Assembly: GCA_009838735.1 (NCBI GenBank)
Contig: VXQZ01000002.1
Location: 1-64,000 of the forward strand
Length of the DNA: 64,000 bases
Source of the DNA: Chloroflexota bacterium
GTDB taxonomy: Bacteria; Chloroflexota; Dehalococcoidia; Bin125
Reading direction: 5' to 3'
Shown here piece by piece: positions 1 through 7,363 of the stretch (positions are counted from its first letter, which is position 1; every line of letters starts with the position of its first letter). Below the pieces are notes generated by a model, which saw only the letters and a program-made list of their open reading frames with translations, did not search any database and had not been told where the DNA came from. The translations under genes were made by a program, and so were the position numbers.

Positions 1-48
1 GGGGTGTAGGCGGCAACTGGGGGCGTAGCGGTCGCCAGGCAAGGCGAG

Positions 49-71
49 ATTCCCGCGGCAAGCGCGGGAAT
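49..71. repeat. Short palindromic repeat, copy 1
   Basis: A 9-bp perfect inverted repeat (ATTCCCGCG / CGCGGGAAT) with a 5-nt loop. The same element recurs at 7210-7232 and, with paired changes, at 7327-7349, with similar flanks (GGCGAG on one side, GACG on the other). It lies in non-coding sequence downstream of the MFS gene, where it could act as a transcript end or stabiliser. It looks REP-like. Bases 1-142 hold no gene that I can support. Confidence 0.75.
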
Positions 72-142
72 GACGGAGTTGGGGTGCGGGTATGCGGGAA
101 CTGGAAGGCGGGAGTGACTGAGATGGGAGGTGGGATCGGGAG

Positions 143-1528
143 TCAGGTGCGGGCTTTGTTTGGGGCGGGTCGGAGGATGAAGGAGGCGGCGCCATTGAGG
201 GCGGCTCGGCCGGCGCGAACGGTCTGGGCGAGCGGTTCGATGGGATGCTGGGGTACTCGGGCCTGAATGATGACCGGTCGGACGAAGATGATTGCGGCCA
301 GGATGGCGAGGACGGCGTAGGACATCGGCGGGAAGAGCGTCTCCATGCTGAGGGTTTGGGCGACGGCTCCCAGGGGCAAACCGGCGAGCTGGGCGATGCC
401 CATGCCGAGGAAGATCAGGCCCATGATCCGGCCCCGCATCTCGTTGGGCGTCTCGTGCGCGAGCGTGGCGTTGGCTGAGACCATGGCGACCGACATGCCG
501 ACGCCCAGCAGCAGATTGCCCATCATGGCGTTGATGACGGTCGGCGGATTGGTAAAGACGACGAATCCCAGGGCCATGATGATCACGCCGATTCCGGTGA
601 GCAGACCCTTGCGCTCGATCCAGGAGAAGCGGACGAGGAACAGGGAGGCGATCATCGCGCCGCCGCCCCAGAAGACGGCGATGTAGCTGAACTCGGACCA
701 GGTGGCGCCGACGACGGTGGTCACCCACTGCGGGCCAAGCGTTCCGGTCGGGGGCATTATCAGGGACATCATCAGGACGACGATCAGCACGGTCCAAAGG
801 ATGACTGACTTCGAGCGGGCGTATCTGAATCCTGCTCCGATGTCGCGGATCGCCTGTCCCGGTCCCTGGCCGCGTGCTGCAGCCAGATGAGCGGCAGAGA
901 AGACGGTCCGGTAGGACATCATCGCGAGGATGACGACTTCGCCGAGATGGCCGAACGAGGAGATGGCGAAGACCGCGCCATGGCCGAGATGATCGATCAT
1001 CAGTCCGGAGGCGAAGATCGCGACCGGCATGGCGAACTGCATGGCGGCCGAGTTGAGGGCGATGCCGGAGGGGGTGAGTCGCGGTCCCAAGATTTCGGGG
1101 GTGATCGCGTTTCTGGTGGGCCCGTCGATGGCGAGGGCGGCCGACGCGACGATTGTCAGGGCGAAGAAGATGATGATGTCGGTTGTGCCGCCGTCGCCGG
1201 TCCAGATCATGACGGCGATCAGCATGTTGCTGACAAAGGCAATGGCCTGCGTGACCATGAGCAGGCGGCGGCGGTCGAAGCGATCGGCGAGCGCGCCGCC
1301 GAACAGTCCGAAGCCGATCATGCCGATACCGCGGATCGTGCCGATCGCGCCGACCATGAGGATCTCGATGTGGTCGGGAGCGACGAGTTGGATCCAGGCG
1401 ATTGAGGCGACGAACTGGAGCGGCATCATCGACTGTCCGACGATGAAGCCGGCAAGCAGCAGGCGGAACTCGCGCAGACGCAGCGGCTCCGTCATGCCGG
1501 GACGTGTGGCGGATGGGCTGGCGCTCAT
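143..1528 (-). CDS. MFS transporter (MFS_3-like exporter family)
   Basis: A 461-aa integral membrane protein with about 12 hydrophobic segments. The motif GGALADRFDRRR at residues 77-88 is the loop 2-3 signature of the major facilitator superfamily. The pattern of an N-terminal REFRLLLAG segment followed by QSMM resembles MFS_3 and multidrug-efflux-like members; no substrate can be read from the sequence. The start codon overlaps the stop of the upstream methyltransferase gene (ATGA at 1525-1528), so the two are probably translationally coupled. A second ATG 11 codons in, at MTEPLRL, is an alternative start. It is the last gene of the operon that begins at 6760, so it might export something handled by the selenoprotein module, but that is only inference. 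Confidence 0.85.
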   Translation of the reverse strand: MSASPSATRPGMTEPLRLREFRLLLAGFIVGQSMMPLQFVASIAWIQLVAPDHIEILMVGAIGTIRGIGMIGFGLFGGALADRFDRRRLLMVTQAIAFVSNMLIAVMIWTGDGGTTDIIIFFALTIVASAALAIDGPTRNAITPEILGPRLTPSGIALNSAAMQFAMPVAIFASGLMIDHLGHGAVFAISSFGHLGEVVILAMMSYRTVFSAAHLAAARGQGPGQAIRDIGAGFRYARSKSVILWTVLIVVLMMSLIMPPTGTLGPQWVTTVVGATWSEFSYIAVFWGGGAMIASLFLVRFSWIERKGLLTGIGVIIMALGFVVFTNPPTVINAMMGNLLLGVGMSVAMVSANATLAHETPNEMRGRIMGLIFLGMGIAQLAGLPLGAVAQTLSMETLFPPMSYAVLAILAAIIFVRPVIIQARVPQHPIEPLAQTVRAGRAALNGAASFILRPAPNKART

Positions 1529-2157
1529 GTCCGTAGTTTCGCTGCTTCGAGCACGGTGTGTCGCAGTCCTTGATGCACTTTACGGACGTGCTGGTTACCG
1601 AAGATGTCGGCCAGGCGGCGTTGCAGGTAGCGGCGGAGTCCGTTGACGGCCACCACGGCCAGCGAGCCTCCGCCGTTCAGGGCGTCGTGGGCGTCGAGCA
1701 GCAACTGATCAATGGCGTCGTTGCCGGCCTGAGCGGGAAGATTCGAGACGACGAGATCATGGTTGGCGATGGCGTTCGGCAGTTCTCGAATCCCGTCGCT
1801 GAGGTTCACCGTCGCGTTGTCCAGCCGGTTCCGGGTGATGTTCTCTCGTGCGGCCTCGATGGCACGAATGTCGCTATCCACCAGATTGACGCGAGCATCG
1901 GGCCATCGAGCGGCGAGGGTGAGGCCGATTGCTCCGTAGCCGCAGCCGAGATCGAGGACGCGCGGCGGCGAACGGAGGGCCTCCAGTTCGCGCAGCAGGA
2001 GCTCGGTGCCTTCGTCGATCGAACGGGCAGAGAACAGACCGTGTCGCGAGCGCAGCACCAATTGCCGGCCTCCAACATCAACGGCGATTTCCGGATGTAT
2101 CGCCAATCGCTCGCGCAGCTCCTTCAGGTGGTCTCGCTCTTCGGACGACTGGTTCAC
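1525..2157 (-). CDS. Class I SAM-dependent methyltransferase, RsmC-like
   Basis: A 210-aa protein with a Rossmann methyltransferase fold. Motif I is VLDLGCGYGAIGL at residues 67-79 and an acidic residue ends strand beta 2 (NLVDSD). The expected NPPF-type motif IV, which marks N-methylation of bases in this MTS family, reads NLPA at 139-142, so the target cannot be assigned firmly to guanine or adenine. RsmC-type rRNA guanine-N2 methyltransferases are the closest pattern, although this is a single-domain version. It starts with GTG and overlaps both neighbours by 4 nt (GTGA at 2154-2157; ATGA at 1525-1528), which places it firmly inside the operon. Confidence 0.75.
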   Translation of the reverse strand: MNQSSEERDHLKELRERLAIHPEIAVDVGGRQLVLRSRHGLFSARSIDEGTELLLRELEALRSPPRVLDLGCGYGAIGLTLAARWPDARVNLVDSDIRAIEAARENITRNRLDNATVNLSDGIRELPNAIANHDLVVSNLPAQAGNDAIDQLLLDAHDALNGGGSLAVVAVNGLRRYLQRRLADIFGNQHVRKVHQGLRHTVLEAAKLRT

Positions 2158-3245
2158 GGGGCGTCGATTCGTGCCGAGACCGGCCTGAATGTCTCCATGT
2201 GTTCAGGGTCCATGCGCCGGACGATGCCGGGGTAGATGCCGGTGCGTTTGCCGGCGGTCGCTCCGGCGACCGCGATCAGGATGTGGGACAGGTGGGAAAC
2301 CTTGGACATCGGGCGATCAAGATCCTGTGGGCCGATGCCATCGCGTCGCAGGGTTGGCTCGGAGATGCCGCCGCCGACTCGGTCGGTCGCGAGGCGATCA
2401 CGGATCGGAATGGCTGTGAGTTCCATGAGGGCATCGCGGATGTCGTCCTTTGACCAGCCGTCGCGACGGAAGACATCGGCGTGTTCCGGGCTGACGACCA
2501 GCATTGAGGGTCCGATCTGGCCGTTGGGGCTGAAGATGCGCTGAAATCCCATCGCGAGCGAGCCGACGAGCGCTCGGGCCGTGCGGCTGTACTCGTCGAT
2601 GCTGAGTCTTGGGCCTCCGATGACCGGCAACAGGGTGACGACGCTGTCGCTCCGGTCGTAACCGTGTTCCACATGCAGCGGCGGCCAGGGCGAGGCGTCT
2701 TCGTGCTCGGCGAAGGTGAGGGTGAACTTGTGCGCGCCGCCCTGGACGGTTTGATCGATTTCACCCTCTCTGGCTCCGCCGACGTTGCGCAGCACCAGGC
2801 GGAGGGCGCGGCCGATGGTCATGTTGGCCCGGTTGCCTTGCCCGAGGGCGTTGAGTCCCCAGTTCATGCCGATCTGTTCGCGGATCGGTCCATTGACGAT
2901 GATCATCGGCGAGATGCCGTCGGTGCTGGCGATGGTGCCGTGCAAGGGGAAGCGTCCGCCCGCGGCGGCCTCGACGGCGGCGATGACGACCGGGAGATAG
3001 TCGGGCCGGGTTCCGGCTGCGACGGCGTTGATGGCGATCTTCTCGACGGTCGCCGGGGCGTAGTTTGGTGGGATCTTGCCGATTACCTCCGATGGCGAGC
3101 GGCGGGTTCCGGCCAACATTCGCTCGACGCGCCTGCGCGTCGGTGGGACGAGCGGGAGGCCGTCGGTGATTCCCTGGTCGAACATGAACTCGTAGACATC
3201 GTCGTGTTGGGCGACGTCGATGGTTCTTGAGAGCAGCTGGCTCAT
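2154..3245 (-). CDS. UGSC-selenoprotein-associated protein, paralog 1
   Basis: A 363-aa soluble protein of an uncharacterised family, with two relatives in the same operon (3252-4361 and the C-terminal part of 5081-6760). Shared blocks are DDVYEFMFDQGITDG near the N-terminus, LPLVPPTRRRVERML, IGMNWGLNALGQGNRAN in the middle, SPEHADVFRRDGWSKDD, and a hydrophobic ILIAVAGATAGK block near the end. It has no cysteine at all, so any redox chemistry must be supplied by a partner. It starts 6 nt after the stop of the upstream paralog and ends in a GTGA overlap with the methyltransferase gene. The function is unknown. The link to the UGSC selenoprotein is by operon membership and by the thioredoxin fusion of a paralog. 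Confidence 0.85.
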   Translation of the reverse strand: MSQLLSRTIDVAQHDDVYEFMFDQGITDGLPLVPPTRRRVERMLAGTRRSPSEVIGKIPPNYAPATVEKIAINAVAAGTRPDYLPVVIAAVEAAAGGRFPLHGTIASTDGISPMIIVNGPIREQIGMNWGLNALGQGNRANMTIGRALRLVLRNVGGAREGEIDQTVQGGAHKFTLTFAEHEDASPWPPLHVEHGYDRSDSVVTLLPVIGGPRLSIDEYSRTARALVGSLAMGFQRIFSPNGQIGPSMLVVSPEHADVFRRDGWSKDDIRDALMELTAIPIRDRLATDRVGGGISEPTLRRDGIGPQDLDRPMSKVSHLSHILIAVAGATAGKRTGIYPGIVRRMDPEHMETFRPVSARIDAP

Positions 3246-3251
3246 GAAGGA

Positions 3252-4361
3252 TCAGGAGCGGATGCGCGCCGAAGGGGGCACGAAGGTTGGCGGCGGCGCA
3301 GCGGGGTTGCCGTCGCCGAAGATGCCCTGGTAGATGCTGGTCCACTTGCCGGCGTGGCTGCCGGCGACGGTAATCGCGATGAAGGATGGATCGGCGACCT
3401 TGGAGAGCGGCATGTCGAGGTCTTCTTCGGTCAGTCCGTGCTTCTCGGGCAGGTACTCGTTGATGCCGCCGCCCATCTCTGGCGTGGCCAGGCGATCGCG
3501 CAGCGGCAGGGATGTGAATTCCATGATCGCTTCGCGGAAGTTGTCTTTGGTCCAGCCGCTGGCGCGGTAGACATCGGCGTGTTCGGGGCTGACTACGAAC
3601 ATGGACGGTGTGACCTGGCCTCGGGGCTTGAGCACCTGCTGGAAGGCCATGGCGATCGAGCCGGTCAGTGAGCGCGCATTGCGGCTGTACTGATCGATGC
3701 AGACTCGGGGGCCGCCGGTGATTGGAATGAGCGAGACGACGCTGTCGTCGGGGTCGTAGCCGTGCTCGACGTGGTACGGCTCCCAGGGGGAGTAGTCCTC
3801 GTCCTCGGCGTAACTCAAGGTCCACTTGTGTCCGCCGCCCTGGATGGCCTGCTCGATCTCTCCGGGCACGGCGCCGCCAATGTTGCGCAGCATCAGGCGC
3901 AAGGCTCGGCCTAGGGTGGAGTTGGCTCGGTTGCCCTGTCCGAGGGCGTTGAGGCCCCAGTTCATGCCGATGTCCTTGCGCACCGGTCCGTTGACGAGCA
4001 TCATCGGCGCGAGTCCGGCCGTGGTTGCTATGGAGCCGTGAAGCGGGAATCGCCCGCCGGCCGCGGCCTCTACAGAAGCGAGCACGGTGGGGAAGTAGTC
4101 CGGCTTGCAGCCGGCCATGACGGCGTTGATGGCGGCCTTTTCGACCGTCATCGGGGCCATGTTCGGGGGGAGTGTTGCGACGATCTTCTGTGGATCGCTC
4201 CAATGCTCCGGCGAGCGGGCGAGCATCCGGTCGACTCGCTCACGCGTGGGAGGGATGACCGGGAGGCCGTCGGTGATGCCCTGCGAGAACATGAACTCGT
4301 AGACATCGTCGTGGTCGGCGATTTCGATGATTCTTGAGTAGAAGTCGGAGTCGCCGGACAC
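3252..4361 (-). CDS. UGSC-selenoprotein-associated protein, paralog 2
   Basis: A 369-aa protein closely related to the gene just downstream (2154-3245), sharing the DDVYEFMFSQGITDG, LPVIPPTRERVDRML, IGMNWGLNALGQGNRAN and SPEHADVYRASGWTKD blocks. It carries two cysteines (in MAGCKPDYFP and GPRVCIDQYS) that paralog 1 lacks. The start is GTG with an AAGG about 10 nt upstream. A 128-nt gap holding two strong hairpins separates it from the selenoprotein gene; it is otherwise in line with the operon. No enzymatic motif is recognised. The GRALRLMLRNIGG-type conserved segments suggest an enzyme rather than a structural protein, but this is a guess. Confidence 0.85.
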   Translation of the reverse strand: MSGDSDFYSRIIEIADHDDVYEFMFSQGITDGLPVIPPTRERVDRMLARSPEHWSDPQKIVATLPPNMAPMTVEKAAINAVMAGCKPDYFPTVLASVEAAAGGRFPLHGSIATTAGLAPMMLVNGPVRKDIGMNWGLNALGQGNRANSTLGRALRLMLRNIGGAVPGEIEQAIQGGGHKWTLSYAEDEDYSPWEPYHVEHGYDPDDSVVSLIPITGGPRVCIDQYSRNARSLTGSIAMAFQQVLKPRGQVTPSMFVVSPEHADVYRASGWTKDNFREAIMEFTSLPLRDRLATPEMGGGINEYLPEKHGLTEEDLDMPLSKVADPSFIAITVAGSHAGKWTSIYQGIFGDGNPAAPPPTFVPPSARIRS

Positions 4362-4400
4362 TGAGATGCCTTATCGGATGGGGGAGGGCCCTCACCCTAG

Positions 4401-4466
4401 CCCTCTCCCACAGGGAGAGGGGATTGGTAAGGCCACCCTCGGCCCCCTCTCCCAGAGGGAGAGGGG
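4401..4466. repeat. Two CCCTCTCCC/GGGAGAGGG hairpin repeats
   Basis: Two perfect inverted repeats lie in direct tandem: a 9-bp stem at 4401-4421 (loop ACA) and a 10-bp stem at 4444-4466 (loop AGA). Repeats of this CCCTCTCCC type are widespread in bacterial intergenic regions. They sit between the selenoprotein stop and the next gene of the same operon, where they could lower downstream transcript levels or protect the 3' end of the upstream message. Confidence 0.75.
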
Positions 4467-4489
4467 ATCAGAACGGGAATGTCGAGGGA

Positions 4490-5020
4490 CTAATCGACCG
4501 GCGCCATGAGGGTGTCGAGGATTTCGTCGACGAAGCGCTCGGCGTGTTCGTGCATCTCGGCGTCCGTGCGGTCCTGCATCGGATGCGGGATGAAGACGCG
4601 GCGGACCTCTTCGAGTCCGAGGCGTTCGGCCTGGTGGCTGGCGGCCTTGATGAACTCAGAGGTGGCGACGAAGACGCTGGGCTTGCCCTGCAGTTCGAAG
4701 AAGACGGTGTCGTGCACACTGCACGTCGTGCAGGATCCTCAATCAGCGAGCGCTTCGATGACGAAGTCGCACTCCTCCAGGATCGCATCTTTGATCGGTT
4801 GCGGGGCCGGCTTGGCGACGGTCGGCTTCATGAAGCGCTTGGTCTCGATGCCGGGCGCGCGCTCGTGTAGGAGCTGCTCGAGCCGGTCGAGGAAGACGTC
4901 GCCGCGGGGCTTGGAGATGTCGAGCAGGGCGATGGTCCCATGCAGCGCCTCGGGGCGCGGCGTGAGCTGCCGCTTGATCGGTACTCGTTCGTCGGTGGGG
5001 TCAAGGATCTGGGTAACCAT
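4490..5020 (-). CDS. UGSC family selenoprotein (in-frame TGA read as Sec)
   Basis: Read with one in-frame TGA as selenocysteine, this is a 176-aa protein. The first 93 residues end in EALAD; the TGA (4739-4741) supplies residue 94; the frame then continues GSCTTCSVHDTVFFE to a TAG stop at 4490. This reproduces the diagnostic U-G-S-C motif of the UGSC (seleno)protein family, with C97 and C100 as further redox candidates (U94-G-S-C97-T-T-C100). Both halves match in composition and the downstream half has no convincing start or ribosome site of its own, so a pseudogene or two-gene reading is less likely. The start ATG follows a GGAGAGG ribosome site. A SECIS-like hairpin begins about 13 nt after the TGA. 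A thioredoxin-fused gene ends 60 nt upstream. The biochemical role of the family is not established; thiol/selenol redox chemistry is inferred. Machinery for Sec is not in the window. Confidence 0.87.
4711..4733 (-). promoter_or_regulatory. Candidate bacterial SECIS element after the UGA
   Basis: Two overlapping perfect 6-bp hairpins follow the TGA at 4739-4741. The one better fitting the known bacterial SECIS rules is CGTGCA-GTG-TGCACG (4711-4725): its apical loop opens with G and begins 20 nt after the TGA. The competing hairpin CTGCAC-GAC-GTGCAG (4719-4733) has its loop at nt 12 after the TGA, closer than usual. Bacterial SECIS elements bind SelB within the coding region, as here. Confidence 0.6.
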
Positions 5021-5080
5021 GGGACCTCTCCATCAACGCGCCGTCTGCAGGGTTATGGCGCGCAATGTGTGTTTCTCAGT

Positions 5081-6760
5081 CTAGCCGCGCCTGATGCGCG
5101 GTTCGAACGCACCGAGGTCTTTGCCGCCGGAGCGGCGTTTGTCCATGCCGGCGCCGCTTCTCCCGCGAATCTCGAGAGCGCCATCGGTTCCGATCCTGGC
5201 GCTGGTCGGGGTGGAGTAGACCCCGGCGGCCCAGCCGCCGAGGATGGTCGAGAACTTGGCGGCGGAGGATCCGGCGACGACGAGGATGATGTTCGACTTG
5301 TCCTGGAACTTGGGCACGGGGTAATCGAGCGCCTGCTCGCCGCCGAAGCGCTCGACGACGCTTGGGGGCAATCCGGCGCCTGCGTCATCCGAGCGAAGCC
5401 GGTGCTTCAGTGGGATCGCCGTCTCCTCCATGATGCATTCGCGCACATCGTCCTTGGACCAGCCGGACCGTCCGAAGATGCCGGCGTGGTCGGGCGAGAG
5501 GACGACCAACGTGTCGACCATCGGCGACTTCGGGTCCTGCATGCAGCTCATCGACATCGCGAGCGTGCCGGCCATGCCTCGACCGTCGCGCGAGCGTTCG
5601 TCGGCGATCGTGGCCGGTCCGCCGGACATCGCCATCAGCGTGGCGACATCGTCGGTTGGCTCGAAGCCATACTCGACTGCGAGTGAGTCCCAGGGGCTGG
5701 CGTCCTCGTTCTCGGCGAAGTTCATGGTGAGCCTGTGGGGACCGCCCTGAGTAGCACGGTCGGTGCCGCCGGGGACGCTGCCGCCGACGTTGCGGGCGCA
5801 GAGGCGCAGGGCTCGGCCGATCGCCGCGTTGGCGCGGTTGCCGGAGCCGAGCGCTCCGTGCAGGTAGTTCATGCCGATTCGGTCGCGGATCGGCCCGTTG
5901 AAGATGCCGACCGGCGTGGCGCCCATCGTCGTGGCCAGGACGCCGTGGATGTTGAAGCTTTCGGTGCAGGCGGTCTCGACCAGCGCAATAATCGCTGGCA
6001 GATACTCAGGCCTGGCTCCCGCCATGACGGCATTGATTGCGACCTTCTCGACCGTGATCGGCGCGAGGTTGGGCGGAACGATGGCCACTTCATCCTGCGG
6101 GTCGCGGGTGGTGCCCTGGAGCATCTTCCAGACGCGCTCGCGGGTCGGCGGCACGACCGGGAAGCCGTCGGTGTAGCCCTGGTCGTACATGAACTCGTGA
6201 ATGTCGTCGCTCGATGCGAGGTCAACGAGCCGCGAGAGCAGATCACCGCTCTTCAGCGCCTGCAATCGTTCGTAGACGCCTGGTTCATAGTTGCGCGCGC
6301 CGCAGCCGGGTCGCTGTTCTGGCAGCGACTCCCAATCGATCGAGGTCTCGACTCCCGGGCGGCCGGCAAGCGTCATTGACTCACTGGCGATTTCACGCCA
6401 TTCGTGCTTATCGAAGCCGAAGGTCTGCAATGTGCAGTTCTGCTCTTCGTCGTAGAGGAAAAGCGTCGGCACGGTGTCGATGTCGGTCTCGTAGGAGAGG
6501 TCGAGCGCGTCGTCGTCGAGCAGCGGCATCGTCAGATCGTGACGATCCTTGAGTACGTCTATGTCGTCGCGCTTCTGTACCGCGACCCACACATCCAGTC
6601 CCTGATCGGTGTCTCGATGAACGGCCTCGAGCAACGGCAGGGTCAGGTTGCAGGTGTCGCAGTCTTCCTTGACCAGGGCCAGCAGAACCGGCCCATCGGG
6701 GGGAAATTGCTTCTCCTGGCCTTCGGCGTCAAGCAGCGAGAATTTGGTCGGTGGGTGCAT
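5081..6760 (-). CDS. Thioredoxin-like domain fused to UGSC-associated domain
   Basis: A 559-aa, two-domain protein. Residues 1 to about 135 look like a thioredoxin fold: a redox pair C34-D-T-C37 at the start of a helix and a TVP segment at 96-98 where thioredoxins carry the cis-proline. A linker with P151-G-C-G follows. From about residue 180 it matches the two paralogs downstream (DDIHEFMYDQGYTDG, FPVVPPTRERVWKML, IGMNYLHGALGSGNRAN, SPDHAGIFGRSGWSKDD). The fusion ties this unknown family directly to disulfide or selenyl-sulfide exchange, and the very next gene encodes the UGSC selenoprotein. It is the first gene of the operon. There is no clear ribosome site; a TAGACT hexamer 6 nt before the ATG suggests a leaderless mRNA. 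Which reaction it performs is unknown. Confidence 0.87.
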   Translation of the reverse strand: MHPPTKFSLLDAEGQEKQFPPDGPVLLALVKEDCDTCNLTLPLLEAVHRDTDQGLDVWVAVQKRDDIDVLKDRHDLTMPLLDDDALDLSYETDIDTVPTLFLYDEEQNCTLQTFGFDKHEWREIASESMTLAGRPGVETSIDWESLPEQRPGCGARNYEPGVYERLQALKSGDLLSRLVDLASSDDIHEFMYDQGYTDGFPVVPPTRERVWKMLQGTTRDPQDEVAIVPPNLAPITVEKVAINAVMAGARPEYLPAIIALVETACTESFNIHGVLATTMGATPVGIFNGPIRDRIGMNYLHGALGSGNRANAAIGRALRLCARNVGGSVPGGTDRATQGGPHRLTMNFAENEDASPWDSLAVEYGFEPTDDVATLMAMSGGPATIADERSRDGRGMAGTLAMSMSCMQDPKSPMVDTLVVLSPDHAGIFGRSGWSKDDVRECIMEETAIPLKHRLRSDDAGAGLPPSVVERFGGEQALDYPVPKFQDKSNIILVVAGSSAAKFSTILGGWAAGVYSTPTSARIGTDGALEIRGRSGAGMDKRRSGGKDLGAFEPRIRRG

Positions 6761-6766
6761 GATCGT

Positions 6767-6772
6767 AGTCTA
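6767..6772 (-). promoter_or_regulatory. -10 TAGACT for selenoprotein operon, leaderless-type
   Basis: TAGACT lies 6 nt upstream of the ATG at 6760, so transcription would begin at or next to the start codon. The same arrangement occurs before seven other genes in the window. No good -35 box is seen. Confidence 0.5.
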
Positions 6773-6848
6773 ACGTTGGTCCCGCTGGATTGACCCTGCC
6801 AACGGTTGGCGCGACACTGTGCGAAGAATAGTTGAGGGGTGTGATCCA

Positions 6849-7178
6849 ATGTCTCAGCTTCGACGCATTCTGTTGGCGTTGGTTGTGGTTGCCGGGTTGA
6901 GCGCCCTGACGCTCGGGGCAGCGGCAGCGGGCGAGTACGCCATGGAAGAGCCGATTCAGATCGCCGAGGCGGGCGGAGACGAAGAAGATTCGATTCACGT
7001 TTCGGATGAAACGCTGGCGACCTCGCTGTTCATTCCCTTCTGCTTTGTCGGCGCGACGGTGTTGATCTTCATCTGGGCGATTCGCAACCGTGCCCGGCCA
7101 ATCGACGACGAGACCCCGATGCCCTGGTGGCGCACACGCCAGTGGTACACGCGCGGAAGCGATGAGGAAGAGGCGTAG
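6849..7178 (+). CDS. Small membrane protein of unknown function
   Basis: A 109-aa protein with an N-terminal signal-like hydrophobic stretch (LLALVVVAGLSALTLGAAAA, about residues 8-27), an acidic outer segment (EEPIQIAEAGGDEEDS) and a transmembrane helix around LFIPFCFVGATVLIFIWAI. A short cytoplasmic tail rich in charged residues ends EEEA. I chose the ATG at 6849; a GAGGGG lies 12 nt upstream, and the frame is open further upstream to 6819. The gene is divergent from the selenoprotein operon and shares its 88-nt upstream gap. I do not recognise the family. Confidence 0.65.
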   Translation: MSQLRRILLALVVVAGLSALTLGAAAAGEYAMEEPIQIAEAGGDEEDSIHVSDETLATSLFIPFCFVGATVLIFIWAIRNRARPIDDETPMPWWRTRQWYTRGSDEEEA

Positions 7179-7209
7179 GGACTTCTTCCTGTGCCACAAC
7201 TCGTTCGTC

Positions 7210-7232
7210 ATTCCCGCGCTGAGCGCGGGAAT
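7210..7232. repeat. Short palindromic repeat, copy 2
   Basis: ATTCCCGCG-CTGAG-CGCGGGAAT, the reverse-orientation counterpart of the element at 49-71, including the GTC/CTCGCCTG flanks. It sits 32 nt after the stop of the small membrane protein gene and may end or stabilise that transcript. Confidence 0.75.
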
Positions 7233-7326
7233 CTCGCCTGACACAGGATTTCCGAAGAGCCCAGAGCGACCGCTAGAGTTCCAGGGTTGCGTCGCTGGTT
7301 GTCCAGGCCGTGAGGACCAGATCGAG

Positions 7327-7349
7327 ATACCCGCGGCAAGCGCGGGTAT
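7327..7349. repeat. Short palindromic repeat, copy 3 (covarying)
   Basis: ATACCCGCG-GCAAG-CGCGGGTAT. Compared with the other copies, T:A at the third pair is replaced by A:T on both arms, so pairing is kept. It lies downstream of the thioredoxin-TPR gene (stop at 7364), in reverse orientation to copy 2 about 95 nt away. The stretch between copies 2 and 3 holds no gene. Confidence 0.7.
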
Positions 7350-7363
7350 GACGGGCAAGTGGT

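Noticed and set aside
2761-4203. A 480-codon minus-strand frame across both UGSC-associated paralogs
   Set aside because: It is a shifted reading of the two genes, very rich in Arg and His, a usual artefact of GC-rich sequence.
4739-4741. Reading the TGA as a true stop or frameshift that splits a gene in two
   Set aside because: It lies exactly at the U of a UGSC motif, the frame is preserved across it and SECIS-like hairpins follow. Pseudogene remains possible only if Sec machinery is absent.
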